A stretch of DNA of 64,000 bases from Rhizobium sp. RM (GTDB lineage: Bacteria; Pseudomonadota; Alphaproteobacteria; Rhizobiales; Rhizobiaceae): positions 1 to 64,000 of the forward strand of contig NZ_JACAWV010000006.1 in NCBI RefSeq assembly GCF_013390595.1, read 5' to 3'. Below the pieces are notes generated by a model. It searched no databases, had not been told where the DNA came from, and saw only the letters and a list, made by a program, of their open reading frames with translations. The translations under genes and the position numbers were made by a program. Below, one piece after another: positions 34,937 through 47,438 of this stretch; position 1 is the first letter of the stretch, and each line of letters starts with the position of its first letter.

Positions 34937-35824
34937 TCAAAGACGATTGCGAAAGAAAGGATTCCAGCGAACTGTGCCAAGCCTGACTTTCTCTCGGATC
35001 ATGGTGAGAAGACCTGAAGCTGCTATGACGCCCAGTCCTAAGATCGCAGTGGCATCGGGATATTCATGGAAGAAGGTCGCACCGATGGCAACGGCCCAGA
35101 GTATCTGCGAATAATGAGATGGCGCGATCTGGCTGGCAGGCGCAATCCGTGTTGCAACCAGCAGCGTGATCTGTCCGGTAGCAGTACAAAGGCCAATAAA
35201 TGCAAACGCCAATATCTGATGAAGATTTGGCGCAACAAATTCGGGGATCGACGCAACGCCGTTGAAAACAAGACCATATGTCAGAAGCACACCCATGATG
35301 GACGTGCGCTTTTCCTTGCCTGCCAAAGAGCGTAGCAGAACGATGGTCATGGCCGCAAGAAACGCAACGCCGATTGCCGCAACATGCCCCAATTCAAGTG
35401 CCTTGAAGCCCGGCCTTACGACGAGCATCACGCCAACAATGCCGGCCAGCACCGCCGCCCAACGCCACGGTCCGATGTCTTCCTTTAGTACCACGGCTGA
35501 AAGCACGGTGACGAACAGCGGTGACAGGAAGATCAGGGCATAAGCCTCCGCCAACGGAATGGTTGTAAATGCGTAGATACCGAGAATGCCTGCGAAGAGG
35601 CCTGAGATTGCACGACCATGCACCGCGAAAGGACGGCTCATGCGCCAGAAATCGCGCCATCTCTCGTCTCGGGGTCTGCTGAAAAAGATGAAGATGCCGG
35701 AAAAGAGAATGCTGAAAAAGCCGATCTGGAAGACCCCGACCTGCGAGCCGAGCGACTTGATCGTCGCGTCCCCCCAGGAAAAGCTGGCATAGGCAAACAA
35801 GCCGAGCAAAAAACCTTTTTGCAT
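34937..35824 (-). CDS. EamA/DMT family membrane transporter
   Basis: The 295-residue protein consists of ten predicted hydrophobic helices in two EamA repeats, as in drug/metabolite exporters such as RhaT- or YdcZ-like carriers. The ATG at 35824 gives the standard length and places MQKGFLLGLFAYASFSWGD at the first helix. Longer in-frame starts add a Cys-rich stretch with no family match. The transported compound is not predictable. Confidence 0.85.
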   Translation of the reverse strand: MQKGFLLGLFAYASFSWGDATIKSLGSQVGVFQIGFFSILFSGIFIFFSRPRDERWRDFWRMSRPFAVHGRAISGLFAGILGIYAFTTIPLAEAYALIFLSPLFVTVLSAVVLKEDIGPWRWAAVLAGIVGVMLVVRPGFKALELGHVAAIGVAFLAAMTIVLLRSLAGKEKRTSIMGVLLTYGLVFNGVASIPEFVAPNLHQILAFAFIGLCTATGQITLLVATRIAPASQIAPSHYSQILWAVAIGATFFHEYPDATAILGLGVIAASGLLTMIREKVRLGTVRWNPFFRNRL

Positions 35825-36289
35825 TTCAGGAACCCCGAGCATCGGACAGGCGGGTAAGAGCCAAACCACAAAAAACCATGAGCAAACAACGACGCTCATC
35901 GAGCATCGGCGGCAGCACAATCGTTGCAGATTTTCTCCTCTGCTCCAGAGCTAGACCCGGCTACTGGCGAGTGCAAGCCACCAAACGGCAAAAATAAACC
36001 CGTTTACCCGCACCAGCGCAAATCACCGGAAGGTGCGACAAATTTATCCCAAACCCGCAACGATAGCGGACCGCGCAAAGCCTTTTTTAAGCTCGCACCA
36101 AACCACTAAATGGCGAATGCTGAACGTAATCACACAAGCTTCATGCAAAGCGAATAGGCCACTCTCACACCGGCGCTTGGCGACGGACGGGAAGGCGGCT
36201 AAACAACGTGTGGTGGAGACCTCACCGCTCCCCCGAGTCTTTACAGTGCACTGTTCAAACGAAACGCGGGATATCCGAAAGGAAGACGA
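35825..36289. other. Intergenic region upstream of ugd
   Basis: This 465-base gap separates the minus-strand transporter from ugd on the plus strand. No credible gene is present. The only distinct element is a 12-base palindrome around 36244-36255 (ACAGTG/CACTGT), about 35 bases before the ugd start and therefore a possible operator. GAAAGGAAG immediately precedes the ugd ATG. Confidence 0.4.
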
Positions 36290-37594
36290 ATGCGGATAGT
36301 CATGATCGGCTCCGGTTATGTGGGCCTTGTCTCCGGCGCTTGCTTTGCCGATTTCGGCCACGACGTCATCTGTGTCGACAAGATGCCGGAAAAAATCGAG
36401 GCCTTGAAAAGTGGCCATATCCCGATCTTCGAACCCGGCCTGGAGACAATCGTCGCCAACAATGCCAAGGCTGGACGTCTAAGCTTCACCACCGACCTCG
36501 CCGATGCCGTCAGCAATGCTGAGGTCGTTTTCATCGCCGTTGGCACACCGTCGCGCCGTGGCGATGGCCACGCCGATCTCGGTTATGTCTATGCCGCAGC
36601 CAAAGAGATCGCTCACGCCATCACCGGCTTTACCGTCATTGTGACGAAGTCGACTGTCCCCGTGGGGACTGGCGATGAGGTCGAGCGCATCATCCGCGAA
36701 GAAAATCCGTCCGCTGATTTCGCTGTTGTGTCGAACCCGGAGTTTCTGCGCGAGGGTGCGGCGATCGAAGACTTCAAAAGACCAGACCGGATCGTTGTCG
36801 GACTTTCCGACGAGCGCGCCCGCCCGGTCATGACGGAGGTCTATCGTCCGCTCTATCTCAACCAGTCGCCGCTGCTCTTCACGACACGACGCGCATCCGA
36901 ACTGATCAAATATGCCGCCAACGCGTTTCTCGCGATGAAGATCACCTTCATCAACGAGATGGCGGATTTGTGCGAAAAGGTCGGCGCCAACGTTCAGGAT
37001 GTGTCGCGCGGTATCGGCCTCGACGGTCGCATCGGCTCGAAATTCCTGCATGCTGGTCCAGGCTACGGTGGTTCGTGCTTTCCCAAGGACACGTTGGCCC
37101 TTGCAAAAACGGCACAGGACTACGACAGCCCTGTTCGCCTGATCGAAACCACCATCGCCATCAACGACAACCGTAAACGCGCCATGGGCCGAAAGGTCAT
37201 CAATGCTGTGGGCGGTGATGTGCGCGGCAAGAAGATCGCCGTGCTCGGTCTCACCTTCAAGCCGAACACCGACGACATGCGCGACAGCCCTGCAATCGCC
37301 ATCATCCAGACACTGCAGGACGGCGGTGCAAAGGTGATCGGATACGACCCTGAGGGGATGGCAAACGCGCGCCATGTGCTTGAGAACATCGAGTATGCCG
37401 AAGGGCCGTATGAAGCGGCACAAGATGCTGATGCAGTGGTTATCGTGACCGAGTGGAACCAGTTCCGCGCGCTCGATCTACCACGTCTGAAAGCAATCAT
37501 GAAAAGCCCGATCCTGGTGGATCTGCGTAACATCTATCGAACTGACGAGGTATCGGCGCACGGCTTCGCCTATGCCGCTATCGGTCGCCCATAA
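36290..37594 (+). CDS. ugd: UDP-glucose 6-dehydrogenase
   Basis: Ugd oxidises UDP-glucose twice with NAD to UDP-glucuronate for surface polysaccharides. The 434-residue protein starts [17 protein letters not shown] with the nucleotide-binding glycines, and has the catalytic Cys263 in [11 protein letters not shown] and the C-terminal UDP-binding domain. It is followed after 14 bases by the UDP-glucuronate 4-epimerase gene, so both steps to UDP-galacturonate are made together. Rhizobial names for this gene include rkpK. Confidence 0.96.
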   Translation: MRIVMIGSGYVGLVSGACFADFGHDVICVDKMPEKIEALKSGHIPIFEPGLETIVANNAKAGRLSFTTDLADAVSNAEVVFIAVGTPSRRGDGHADLGYVYAAAKEIAHAITGFTVIVTKSTVPVGTGDEVERIIREENPSADFAVVSNPEFLREGAAIEDFKRPDRIVVGLSDERARPVMTEVYRPLYLNQSPLLFTTRRASELIKYAANAFLAMKITFINEMADLCEKVGANVQDVSRGIGLDGRIGSKFLHAGPGYGGSCFPKDTLALAKTAQDYDSPVRLIETTIAINDNRKRAMGRKVINAVGGDVRGKKIAVLGLTFKPNTDDMRDSPAIAIIQTLQDGGAKVIGYDPEGMANARHVLENIEYAEGPYEAAQDADAVVIVTEWNQFRALDLPRLKAIMKSPILVDLRNIYRTDEVSAHGFAYAAIGRP

Positions 37595-37608
37595 AGGTAC
37601 TTCGGACT

Positions 37609-38625
37609 ATGCGTTATCTGATAACCGGCACAGCGGGCTTCATCGGCTTTTACGTGGCAAAACGCCTGCTCGATCAGGGCCATTTCGTGGTCGGCTTCGA
37701 CGGCATGACGAAGTACTACGATGTCAGCCTGAAAGAAAAACGTCACGCGATCCTCGCCCGGTCCAACGGCTTCAAGGCAGAGATCGGCATGCTCGAAGAT
37801 GTCGATGCGTTGAAACGCGCTGCAGAGGCCGCCGAACCTGAGATCATCATTCATCTCGCCGCCCAGGCGGGTGTTCGCTACAGCCTCGAAAATCCCAAAG
37901 CCTATATCGATTCCAACCTCACGGGGTCATGGAATGTACTCGAACTTGCAAAGTCCGTTGGTGTCAAACATCTGATGCTGGCTTCGACCTCGTCCATTTA
38001 CGGGGCGAACGAGAAGGTGCCATTTGCTGAAAGCGACAAGGCCGACGAGCCGATGACGCTTTATGCCGCAACGAAAAAATCCATGGAGTTGATGGCGCAT
38101 AGCTATGCCCATCTCTACAAATTGCCCATCACGGCGTTCCGCTTTTTCACGGTCTATGGCCCCTGGGGTCGCCCTGATATGGCGCCGATCAAATTCGTGG
38201 ATGCGATTTCAAACAACCGCCCGATCGATATATATGGTGAAGGCAATATGAGCCGCGATTTCACCTATATCGATGACCTGGTTGAAGGCATCGTGCGGCT
38301 GAGCCAGGTCATTCCATCCGAAGACAACCGTGTCACACAGGACGGCGTCATCGACTCTCTGTCACGGCACGCACCGTTCCGCGTCGTGAATGTCGGCGGT
38401 GGCCAACCCGTCCAGCTGATGCATTTCGTCGAAACCGTGGAAAAGGCTGTCGGCAAACCGGCAATCCGCAACATGCTGCCCATGCAGCAAGGCGATGTGC
38501 CACGCACATTCGCCTCGCCAGACCTGCTGCGTGCGTTGACAGATTACGTGCCGCAAACGTCCGTCGAACAAGGCATTGAAGCGCTGGTAGCGTGGTATCG
38601 CGACATGCAATCAGGCCGGGTTTAA
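37609..38625 (+). CDS. lpsL: UDP-glucuronate 4-epimerase LpsL
   Basis: This extended short-chain dehydrogenase converts UDP-glucuronate to UDP-galacturonate, a donor for LPS core and other surface sugars in rhizobia. The 338-residue protein has GTAGFIG near the N terminus, the ASTSSIYG segment, and the catalytic Tyr/Lys pair in LYAATKK (about 152-156). It includes the [16 protein letters not shown] block characteristic of nucleotide-uronate epimerases. The gene lies in an operon with ugd. Confidence 0.92.
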   Translation: MRYLITGTAGFIGFYVAKRLLDQGHFVVGFDGMTKYYDVSLKEKRHAILARSNGFKAEIGMLEDVDALKRAAEAAEPEIIIHLAAQAGVRYSLENPKAYIDSNLTGSWNVLELAKSVGVKHLMLASTSSIYGANEKVPFAESDKADEPMTLYAATKKSMELMAHSYAHLYKLPITAFRFFTVYGPWGRPDMAPIKFVDAISNNRPIDIYGEGNMSRDFTYIDDLVEGIVRLSQVIPSEDNRVTQDGVIDSLSRHAPFRVVNVGGGQPVQLMHFVETVEKAVGKPAIRNMLPMQQGDVPRTFASPDLLRALTDYVPQTSVEQGIEALVAWYRDMQSGRV

Positions 38626-38633
38626 CCCCGGCC
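38614..38633. repeat. GC-rich hairpin at the lpsL stop
   Basis: GGCCGGG (38614-38620) pairs with CCCGGCC (38627-38633) around a loop holding the lpsL stop codon. It lies between converging lpsL and gcd. There is no T run, so termination is only a possibility. Confidence 0.35.
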
Positions 38634-38658
38634 CTTCATAGATGCTGTTCGTACGCCG

Positions 38659-40998
38659 CTACGGCAGCGAATATGCGATAACGTAATCGCCTGGTTTCGT
38701 TCCCACGGAGCCGTGACCGCCAGCAACCATGACAACATATTGTTTGCCGTCATCGAGTGCATAGGTCATCGGTGTTGCCTGTCCACCTGCCGGAAGCCGC
38801 GCATCCCAAAGCTGCTTGCCGGTCGTCAGGTCATAGGCGCGCAGATAATTGTCGACCGCAGCACCAAGAAACGCAACGCCACCCTTGGTGATAATTGGTC
38901 CGCCGATGCCCGGCACCCCGATCTTGAAGGGAAGCGGCAGCGGTGTCATGTCATAAACGGTGCCGTTCTTGCGCTTGTAGGCAATATCTCCGGTACGCAG
39001 GTCGGCACCGGCGACATAGCCCCAAGGCGGCGCCTGGCAGGGAATTTTCAACGGACCAAGAAACGGCCCCATAAAGACACCATAGGGCGCTCCATCATTG
39101 CGGTTTAGACCCTGCTCACTGCCCTTTTCATCCTGTCCTTTAGGTGGAATCTGATCACGCGGAACAAGACGCGAGGTGAAGGCAAGGTACGTCGGCATGC
39201 CAAACATCACCTGGCGCTCAGGATCAATTGCCACGCTGCCCCAGTTGAACGTACCAAAATTCCCGGGATAAACGAGCGTACCCGTCAATGATGGCGGCGT
39301 GTAGCGCCCCTTGTAATTCAACTGATGAAAGCTGATACGGCACGCAAGCTGATCGAACATGGAAACGCCCCACATGTTCTTTTCCTGCAGTGGGGCGGGT
39401 TTGAATGTGAGAAGTGATGTCGGCTGCGTGGGCGCGCTGAAATCTTCAGGGATAGCGCCTCCAGGCGCCGGTTCTTCGGTAACGGCCAGCAGGGGCTCGC
39501 CTGTACGGCGGTCGAGAACATAGATGTCACCCTGTTTGGTCGGCCCCACCAGTGCGGGAACTGTGGTTCCGTCTTGCTTGGTGATGTCGAGAAGCACCGG
39601 CTGGGCGGGAACGTCCATGTCCCAGAGATCGTGATGAACGGTCTGGCGAACCCAGCGGTCCTTCCCGGTGTTGATATCCAGTGCGACGATTGACGACGAA
39701 TATTTCTCGACGCTCTCGCTGCGCCCCATGCCAAGCTGGTCAGGCACCTGGTTGCCGAGCGGGATATAAACGAGACCGAGGTCCTCATCATAACTGAACA
39801 CGGACCAGCTATTCGGTGAGTTAGTGGTGTACGTCTCACCCGGTCCAAGCGGTTCTGTTTTCGTCGGATTTCCCGAATCCCAGTTCCAGATCAGCGCGCC
39901 CGTGTTGACATCAAACGCGCGAATGACGCCGGATTGCTCCTGCGTCGAGTAATTATCGTTCACCGCGCCGCCGATGATGATCTTTCCCGCGACGATCACA
40001 GGCGGTGATGTAGAGTAATAATAGCCCGCTGGATTGTATTGCATGCCCTGCTCAAGGTGCAGCACACCCTGATCGGCAAAGGAGGTGCAGACCTGTCCGG
40101 TCTGCGCATCGAGTGCAATCAGGCGGGCATCCGAGGTGGGCAGGTAGACGCGCTGTGCGCAAGCGGTTCCCGGCGCAGCTGACGGTTCAGCATAATAGGA
40201 AACGCCACGGCAAGTCTGATGCTGCCGGTCGGGGTTAAGGCCGACGTTCGGATCGTACTTCCATTTTTCCTTGCCGGTTGCGGCGTCAATGGCAATCGCC
40301 CAATTGTGAGGCGTGCAGATATAAAGCAGCCCGCCAACCTTGAGCGGCGTGACCTGGTAGGTGGTCTCACCCACGTCGTCCGGCAGCTTGACGTCGCCGG
40401 TCTGGTAACGCCAGACTTCCTTCAACTGAGAGACATTGTCGACGGTGATCTGCGTCAGGGGCGAATAACGCTGGCCGTAAGGTGTGCGACCATACTGATG
40501 CCACTCATTATCAGGCACATCGCCGCCATAGACCGGTGCGGACACCAGCTTTTCTTGCGGCAACTCTCCCGACTGATTGTGCGGGTCCTGCGTCATCGAG
40601 TAACCGGCGACGATGATCGCGATCAGAACCGAGAGTGCCAGCGGCCACGCATTCGGACCGTAAACCGTTCCCGTCGGGCTCGCAAACCCGAGCGGTTTCT
40701 TGATCCAGGGGGTCAGCAACCACAAGCCGATGAGAATGATGACACCGCCACGAGGCCCGAGCTGCCACCAGTCGAAACCGACTTCCCAAATTGCCCAGAC
40801 GAGGGTGGCAAGGATGAGAACCGCGTAGACGTGAAGCGCAAACTTGCTGCGCTTGAACAAAAGGACGGCGGTGAGCACGAAGGCAAGCCCCGACAAGGCA
40901 TAATAAAAGCTTCCGCCCAGCATCACCAGTTGTGAGCCGAACCCGAACAAAGCAAGCCCGATAAGCGTGAGAATAACTGCAGTGACTGTAACTGCCAT
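38659..40998 (-). CDS. gcd: Membrane-bound PQQ-dependent glucose (quinate/shikimate-type) dehydrogenase
   Basis: This inner-membrane quinoprotein oxidises glucose to gluconolactone in the periplasm and passes electrons to ubiquinone. It acidifies the surroundings and helps solubilise phosphate. The 779-residue protein has five N-terminal transmembrane helices (about 1-135) and a PQQ beta-propeller domain beginning near WHQYGRTPYGQRYSPLTQI. I start at the ATG at 40998: GGGGG precedes it and an exact EcfG promoter lies just upstream, whereas the longer TTG-initiated frame would start upstream of that promoter. PQQ synthesis genes are not in the window. Glucose is the usual substrate but quinate is possible. 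Confidence 0.9.
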   Translation of the reverse strand: MAVTVTAVILTLIGLALFGFGSQLVMLGGSFYYALSGLAFVLTAVLLFKRSKFALHVYAVLILATLVWAIWEVGFDWWQLGPRGGVIILIGLWLLTPWIKKPLGFASPTGTVYGPNAWPLALSVLIAIIVAGYSMTQDPHNQSGELPQEKLVSAPVYGGDVPDNEWHQYGRTPYGQRYSPLTQITVDNVSQLKEVWRYQTGDVKLPDDVGETTYQVTPLKVGGLLYICTPHNWAIAIDAATGKEKWKYDPNVGLNPDRQHQTCRGVSYYAEPSAAPGTACAQRVYLPTSDARLIALDAQTGQVCTSFADQGVLHLEQGMQYNPAGYYYSTSPPVIVAGKIIIGGAVNDNYSTQEQSGVIRAFDVNTGALIWNWDSGNPTKTEPLGPGETYTTNSPNSWSVFSYDEDLGLVYIPLGNQVPDQLGMGRSESVEKYSSSIVALDINTGKDRWVRQTVHHDLWDMDVPAQPVLLDITKQDGTTVPALVGPTKQGDIYVLDRRTGEPLLAVTEEPAPGGAIPEDFSAPTQPTSLLTFKPAPLQEKNMWGVSMFDQLACRISFHQLNYKGRYTPPSLTGTLVYPGNFGTFNWGSVAIDPERQVMFGMPTYLAFTSRLVPRDQIPPKGQDEKGSEQGLNRNDGAPYGVFMGPFLGPLKIPCQAPPWGYVAGADLRTGDIAYKRKNGTVYDMTPLPLPFKIGVPGIGGPIITKGGVAFLGAAVDNYLRAYDLTTGKQLWDARLPAGGQATPMTYALDDGKQYVVMVAGGHGSVGTKPGDYVIAYSLP

Positions 40999-41031
40999 GA
41001 ATTGCCCCCGATTCCCTGTCACTTTGCGTGC

Positions 41032-41056
41032 AACGAAGTCGAGGGCATTTGGTTCC
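41032..41056 (-). promoter_or_regulatory. EcfG (general stress) promoter candidate for gcd
   Basis: On the minus strand GGAAC (41056-41052) and CGTT (41035-41032) are 16 bases apart, an exact consensus match. The transcript would start near 41025, leaving a leader of about 27 bases before the gcd ATG. Confidence 0.65.
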
Positions 41057-41118
41057 GTCTGGCTCTCTTTTTTGTTCAAGCCAAGCTTGAAGTGTCACTC
41101 CACTATGCAATCAAAAGC

Positions 41119-41910
41119 TTATTTTGCCGTCCATCCACCATCGATCGAGATGGTTGTTCCGGTGATGGATCGGGCCATGTCGCCACAGAGATAAAGCGCC
41201 ATCTCGGCAATCTCTTCCGGCTGGACGAACCGTCTGGTCGGCTGAGGGGCAAGAATGACCTTTTTGATAACATCTTCTTCGCTCATGCCATGCACGCGGG
41301 CTTGATCGACAATCTGCGCCGCGACAAGCGGCGTCAAAACGTATCCGGGGCAGATGGCATTGCAGGTAATCCCCTGCTCGGCCACTTCCAGTGCCACGCT
41401 TTTCGTCAGCCCCACCACCGCATGTTTGGTCGCCACATAGGGTGCCTTGAAAGGCGATGCCCGCAAGCCGTGCGCGGATGCGATATTTATGATGCGGCCC
41501 CATCCCCTTTGCTTCATGCCAGGCAAGGCGGCATGGGTTGCATGGAAAGCACTATCCAGCGAGACGGCAACAATCCGCGAGAAATCTGCGAAATCAAACT
41601 CATCGATCGGGGCGACCTTTTGAATGCCGGCATTGTTGACCAGCACATCGATACCGCCAAGTTTGCCGATCACGGTTTCGGCGAGATGGGCACTTTCTTC
41701 ATATTTGGCCAGGTTGGCGGAGAAATAGACAGGCGTATGCCGGGCGTTTTTTGCCACTGTTTCAAGCACCTGAGCCGCATCTTCAGCCTCTTCGATGCCG
41801 TGAAGCGCCACGAGGTATCCTGCCTCGGCAAAACGTTTGGCAATTGCCAGCCCAATTCCACTCGTCGATCCTGTGACAAGGACGATCTTCGGTTCTGTGT
41901 CTTCGCCCAT
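41119..41910 (-). CDS. bdhA: 3-hydroxybutyrate dehydrogenase (short-chain dehydrogenase)
   Basis: BdhA oxidises 3-hydroxybutyrate to acetoacetate with NAD. The 263-residue SDR has TGSTSGIG at 13-20, NNAG near 92-95, and the catalytic Ser145, Tyr158 and Lys162. Its C-terminal QPTRRFVQPEEIAEMALYLCG block is typical of BdhA. It lies three bases downstream of the acetoacetyl-CoA ligase gene, the next enzyme in the same pathway, which supports the substrate. Confidence 0.93.
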   Translation of the reverse strand: MGEDTEPKIVLVTGSTSGIGLAIAKRFAEAGYLVALHGIEEAEDAAQVLETVAKNARHTPVYFSANLAKYEESAHLAETVIGKLGGIDVLVNNAGIQKVAPIDEFDFADFSRIVAVSLDSAFHATHAALPGMKQRGWGRIINIASAHGLRASPFKAPYVATKHAVVGLTKSVALEVAEQGITCNAICPGYVLTPLVAAQIVDQARVHGMSEEDVIKKVILAPQPTRRFVQPEEIAEMALYLCGDMARSITGTTISIDGGWTAK

Positions 41911-41913
41911 AGC

Positions 41914-43865
<1,952 letters not shown>

Positions 43866-43869
<4 letters not shown>

Positions 43870-44750
43870 GCATCACCTCCCCGCAACATCTCGACGATTG
43901 CCGAAAAATCGCGATCACCGCTGCCCTCCCCCACAAATCCTTCATAGAGCTCGGCGGCGGCCTTCCCGAGTGGCGTGGAGGCCCCAGCGCCATTCGCGGC
44001 TTCCTGTGACAGCTTCAAATCCTTCAACATCAAGGCTGCGGCAAAACCCGGCCTGTATTCATTGTTGGCCGGTGACGTCGGCACCGGACCTGGCACTGGG
44101 CAATAGGTGGTGAGCGACCAGCACTGTCCTGACGAGGTGGAAGCAACATCGAAAAGCGCTTGATGCGAAAGACCAAGCTTTTCGCCCAGCACAAAGGCCT
44201 CTGATACAGCGATCATCGAAATACCGAGGATCATGTTGTTGCAGATCTTCGCCGCCTGTCCGTTGCCACCCTTGCCGCAATGGACGATCTTCTTGCCCAT
44301 TGCCTCGAGGATCGGTCTTGCTGCTGTGAAAGCGTCCGCCTCACCGCCACACATGAAGGTCAGGGTTCCAGCTGCTGCCCCGCCAGTGCCTCCAGAAACG
44401 GGCGCATCGACAGACGGGCAGGCTGCAGATACCGCCAGCGCATGGGCCTTCAAGGCGCTCTCCATATCGACAGTGGAGCAATCGATGAGAAGCGTTCCGG
44501 ACGCGACCTTCCGCACCAGATCACCATAAACGGAAACCACATGTTCGCCCTTCGGCAACATCGTTATGACGACATCCGCACCATCTATCGCGGTCTCGCT
44601 CGCAGCCGCGACCGGTACACCCGCCTGCCTTGCGGCAGTGATGCAGGCCTCGGCAAGATCGAAACCTCTGACGGCGTATCCCGCCTTCACCAGATTGACA
44701 GCCATGGGCAGGCCCATATGCCCCAGCCCAATAAAAGCGACGGTTTGCAT
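43866..44750 (-). CDS. mmsB: 3-hydroxyisobutyrate dehydrogenase family protein
   Basis: Members oxidise 3-hydroxyisobutyrate, or other beta-hydroxy acids, with NAD. The 294-residue protein has the dinucleotide motif GLGHMG (8-13), the substrate loop DAPVSGG (115-121), and the catalytic Lys168 in GQAAKICNN. Valine catabolism is the classic role, but no other valine genes flank it. Instead it is coupled to a GMC oxidoreductase upstream and acetoacetate-CoA ligase downstream, so its actual substrate may differ. Confidence 0.88.
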
Positions 44751-44762
44751 GGTCTTTTCCTC

Positions 44763-46358
44763 TTATCGATTGTCCGCGAGGATCATGTCGGCGGCTTTTT
44801 CCGCAATCATGATCGTCGGCGAATTGGTGTTTCCTGAGGTGATCCGCGGCATGATCGACGCATCCGCCACCCGCAATCCACGAAGTTTTCGAAATTTAAG
44901 ACGGGCGTCGACGACGCTCTCGAGATCGGAGCCCATGCGCAGCGTGCCGACCGGGTGAAAGATCGTCGTGCCGATATCGCCTGCCGCCTGCGCCAGATCA
45001 TTGTCGTTTTCATAGGACGGACCGGGCTTGTATTCTTCAGGTCTAAACCGAGAGAAAGCCGGCTGCCCGACAATCCGACGGGTCAGCCTCATAGCATCGA
45101 TTGCGACCTGACGGTCGCCTTCCGTCGTCAGATAATTCGGCCGGATTTCTGGTTGCATGGCGAAATCAGGACCTTTGACGTGCACCGAGCCTCGACTTTC
45201 AGGGCGCAGGTTGCAGACGCTGGCGGTGATCGCAGGAAATGTGTGAACCGGTTCGCCGAACTTATCCAGAGATACCGGTTGCACATGATACTCAAGATCG
45301 GCCGTCTCCTTCTCGGGAGAAGAGCGTGTGAAGACGCCTAGCTGGCTCGGCGCCATCGCCATCGGGCCGGAACGGCTCAGCGCATATTCGAAACCGATAC
45401 GAGCCTTTCCAAACAACGTCGACGCCCTTTCGTTCAGTGTCGACACTCCTGAAACCTTGTAGATCATGCGCAATTGCAAATGGTCCTGAAGGTTCTCGCC
45501 AACGCCTTCAACGTTCAACACCGTGTCGATCCCTGCCTTCTGCAGCACGTCGCCGCGCCCGACACCCGACAATTCAAGAATGTGGGGCGAACCGATCGCG
45601 CCTGCGGAGAGAACGGTCTCCCTGCGTGCGCGCGCTATCTTCGCCACGCCGTCATGATGGAACTCCACCCCCTTGACCGCACCTTCTTCGATAATAAGCC
45701 GTCGCACATGCGCCTTGGTGAGAACGGTCAGGTTGGCACGGCCACGCGCCGGCTTCAGAAAGGCCTTGGCGGTGTTCCAGCGCCAACCCGAACGCTGGTT
45801 TACGTCAAAGTAGCCTGCACCCTCATTGTCGCCTCTGTTGAAATCATCCGTCGCGGGAATTCCAGCTTCTGCGGCGGCCTTTTGAAATGCGTCCAGCACA
45901 TCCCAGCGAACACGTGCCTTTTCCACCCGCCATTCGCCGCCCGTCCCATGCAAGCTGCTCTTGCCGCGATAAAAATCCTCCGACTTGACGAAATAGGGAA
46001 GTACATCGTCCCAGCCCCAACCGTCGCAACCCAGTTGACGCCACATGTCATAATCACGCGACTGACCGCGCATATAGATCATGCCGTTGATGGATGAGCA
46101 GCCACCAAGAACCTTGCCCCGCGGATAAATCAACGACCGGCCATTCAGTCCCGGTTCTTCCGCCGTCTTGAAGCACCAGTCGGTACGCGGATTGTTGATG
46201 CAGTAGAGATAACCGACCGGAATGTGGATCCAGTGATAGTTGTCGCTGCCGCCGGCTTCCAGCAAGAGCACACGATTGTTCGGGTCTTTCGAGAGGCGGT
46301 TGGCGAGAACGCAGCCAGCGCTGCCCGCTCCGATGACGATATAGTCATATTCGCCCAT
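44763..46358 (-). CDS. GMC family FAD oxidoreductase (alcohol/choline dehydrogenase-like)
   Basis: This flavoprotein oxidises a primary alcohol to an aldehyde. The 531-residue protein has the FAD-binding [14 protein letters not shown] at the N terminus, the GMC signatures [13 protein letters not shown] and [13 protein letters not shown], and the catalytic His in [10 protein letters not shown] near residue 463. It is close in size to choline dehydrogenase and AlkJ-type enzymes, but no betaine genes are nearby. It sits 74 bases after livM and 12 bases before the HIBADH-like gene. The ATG at 46358 follows GGAG. Confidence 0.88.
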   Translation of the reverse strand: MGEYDYIVIGAGSAGCVLANRLSKDPNNRVLLLEAGGSDNYHWIHIPVGYLYCINNPRTDWCFKTAEEPGLNGRSLIYPRGKVLGGCSSINGMIYMRGQSRDYDMWRQLGCDGWGWDDVLPYFVKSEDFYRGKSSLHGTGGEWRVEKARVRWDVLDAFQKAAAEAGIPATDDFNRGDNEGAGYFDVNQRSGWRWNTAKAFLKPARGRANLTVLTKAHVRRLIIEEGAVKGVEFHHDGVAKIARARRETVLSAGAIGSPHILELSGVGRGDVLQKAGIDTVLNVEGVGENLQDHLQLRMIYKVSGVSTLNERASTLFGKARIGFEYALSRSGPMAMAPSQLGVFTRSSPEKETADLEYHVQPVSLDKFGEPVHTFPAITASVCNLRPESRGSVHVKGPDFAMQPEIRPNYLTTEGDRQVAIDAMRLTRRIVGQPAFSRFRPEEYKPGPSYENDNDLAQAAGDIGTTIFHPVGTLRMGSDLESVVDARLKFRKLRGLRVADASIMPRITSGNTNSPTIMIAEKAADMILADNR

Positions 46359-46432
46359 GCTTTTCTCCGTGCGGTCCCGCTCCCGCGCCGAAAACGGCAC
46401 GAGCCAGACCATTCATTCCGTTTTCACAAAAC

Positions 46433-47437
46433 CTAGCCCCGATGCTGGAAACCGAGTTTCCGACCGATGCGTGAGGCGTAGAATTCGCCAATCAGGCCAC
46501 GGCGGAAGACCAGCACGCAGGCCATGAAGACGAGACCGGTGATGATCGTCACCGGAAAATCAGATGTCGCCAGATAGTTCTGGAGAGTAACGACAAGACC
46601 AGCGCCGAAGATTGGCCCGATCATGGTTCCGATGCCACCGAGCAACGTCATCAAAATGACTTCGCCAGACATCTGCCAGGTCACATCCGTCAAGGTCGCG
46701 AACTGGAAAACCAGCGCCTTGAGACCACCCGCCAGACCCGCAAGTGTTGCCGACATTACGAAGGCACCAAGCTTGTAGCGCTGGACACTGTAACCCAGTG
46801 AAATGGCACGCTGCTCGTTCTCGCGGATCGACTTCAAGATCATGCCGAAGGGCGAGTTGACGAAACGCCAGATCACCAGCAGTGCAATCACAAAAGCGGC
46901 CAGCACCGTGTAGTACATGCTGTTTGTCGTGTTGAGATCGATGATCCCGAAGAGGTGGCCGCGCGGCACGCCCTGAAGGCCGTCTTCCCCGTGCGTGAAC
47001 GGCGCCTGCAGGCAGAAGAAATAGAACATCTGCGACAAGGCAAGCGTGATCATGGCGAAGTATATGCCCTGACGCCGGATGGCAAAAAAGCCGATGACCA
47101 GACCAAGAAGGGCAGCCCCGGCCATGCCAATGACGAGACCGATCTCCGGTGTCACACCCCATTCCTTCACAGAATAGGCCGTGAAGTAGGCCGCGCCGCC
47201 GAAGAACGCCGCATGGCCGAACGACAGGAGACCCGTATAACCGATCAGCAGATTGAAGGCGCAGGCAAACAGCGCAAAGCACAAGAGCTTCATCAGGAAG
47301 ATCGGGTAGATGAACATCGGCGCGACAACCAGTACCCCAAGGCCGGCAACAATCAACGCCGTCCGGATGGTTCCAGCCGTCGTAGACACTTCCGTATGAG
47401 GCAAGGCAGCAGCAGAGTTCTGAATGGCTTTGGACAT
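46433..47437 (-). CDS. Branched-chain amino acid-type ABC permease LivM
   Basis: The 334-residue protein has about eight to ten transmembrane helices and the LivM signature GYTGLLSFGHAAFFGGAAY near residue 70 and the EAA-like loop around RENEQRAISLGY. It is the second membrane subunit of the transporter encoded by genes from 46433 to 51037. Its start at 47437 is one base beyond the end of the livH-like gene, so translation is coupled. The cargo may not be branched-chain amino acids. Confidence 0.88.
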   Translation of the reverse strand: MSKAIQNSAAALPHTEVSTTAGTIRTALIVAGLGVLVVAPMFIYPIFLMKLLCFALFACAFNLLIGYTGLLSFGHAAFFGGAAYFTAYSVKEWGVTPEIGLVIGMAGAALLGLVIGFFAIRRQGIYFAMITLALSQMFYFFCLQAPFTHGEDGLQGVPRGHLFGIIDLNTTNSMYYTVLAAFVIALLVIWRFVNSPFGMILKSIRENEQRAISLGYSVQRYKLGAFVMSATLAGLAGGLKALVFQFATLTDVTWQMSGEVILMTLLGGIGTMIGPIFGAGLVVTLQNYLATSDFPVTIITGLVFMACVLVFRRGLIGEFYASRIGRKLGFQHRG

Positions 47438-47438
47438 A

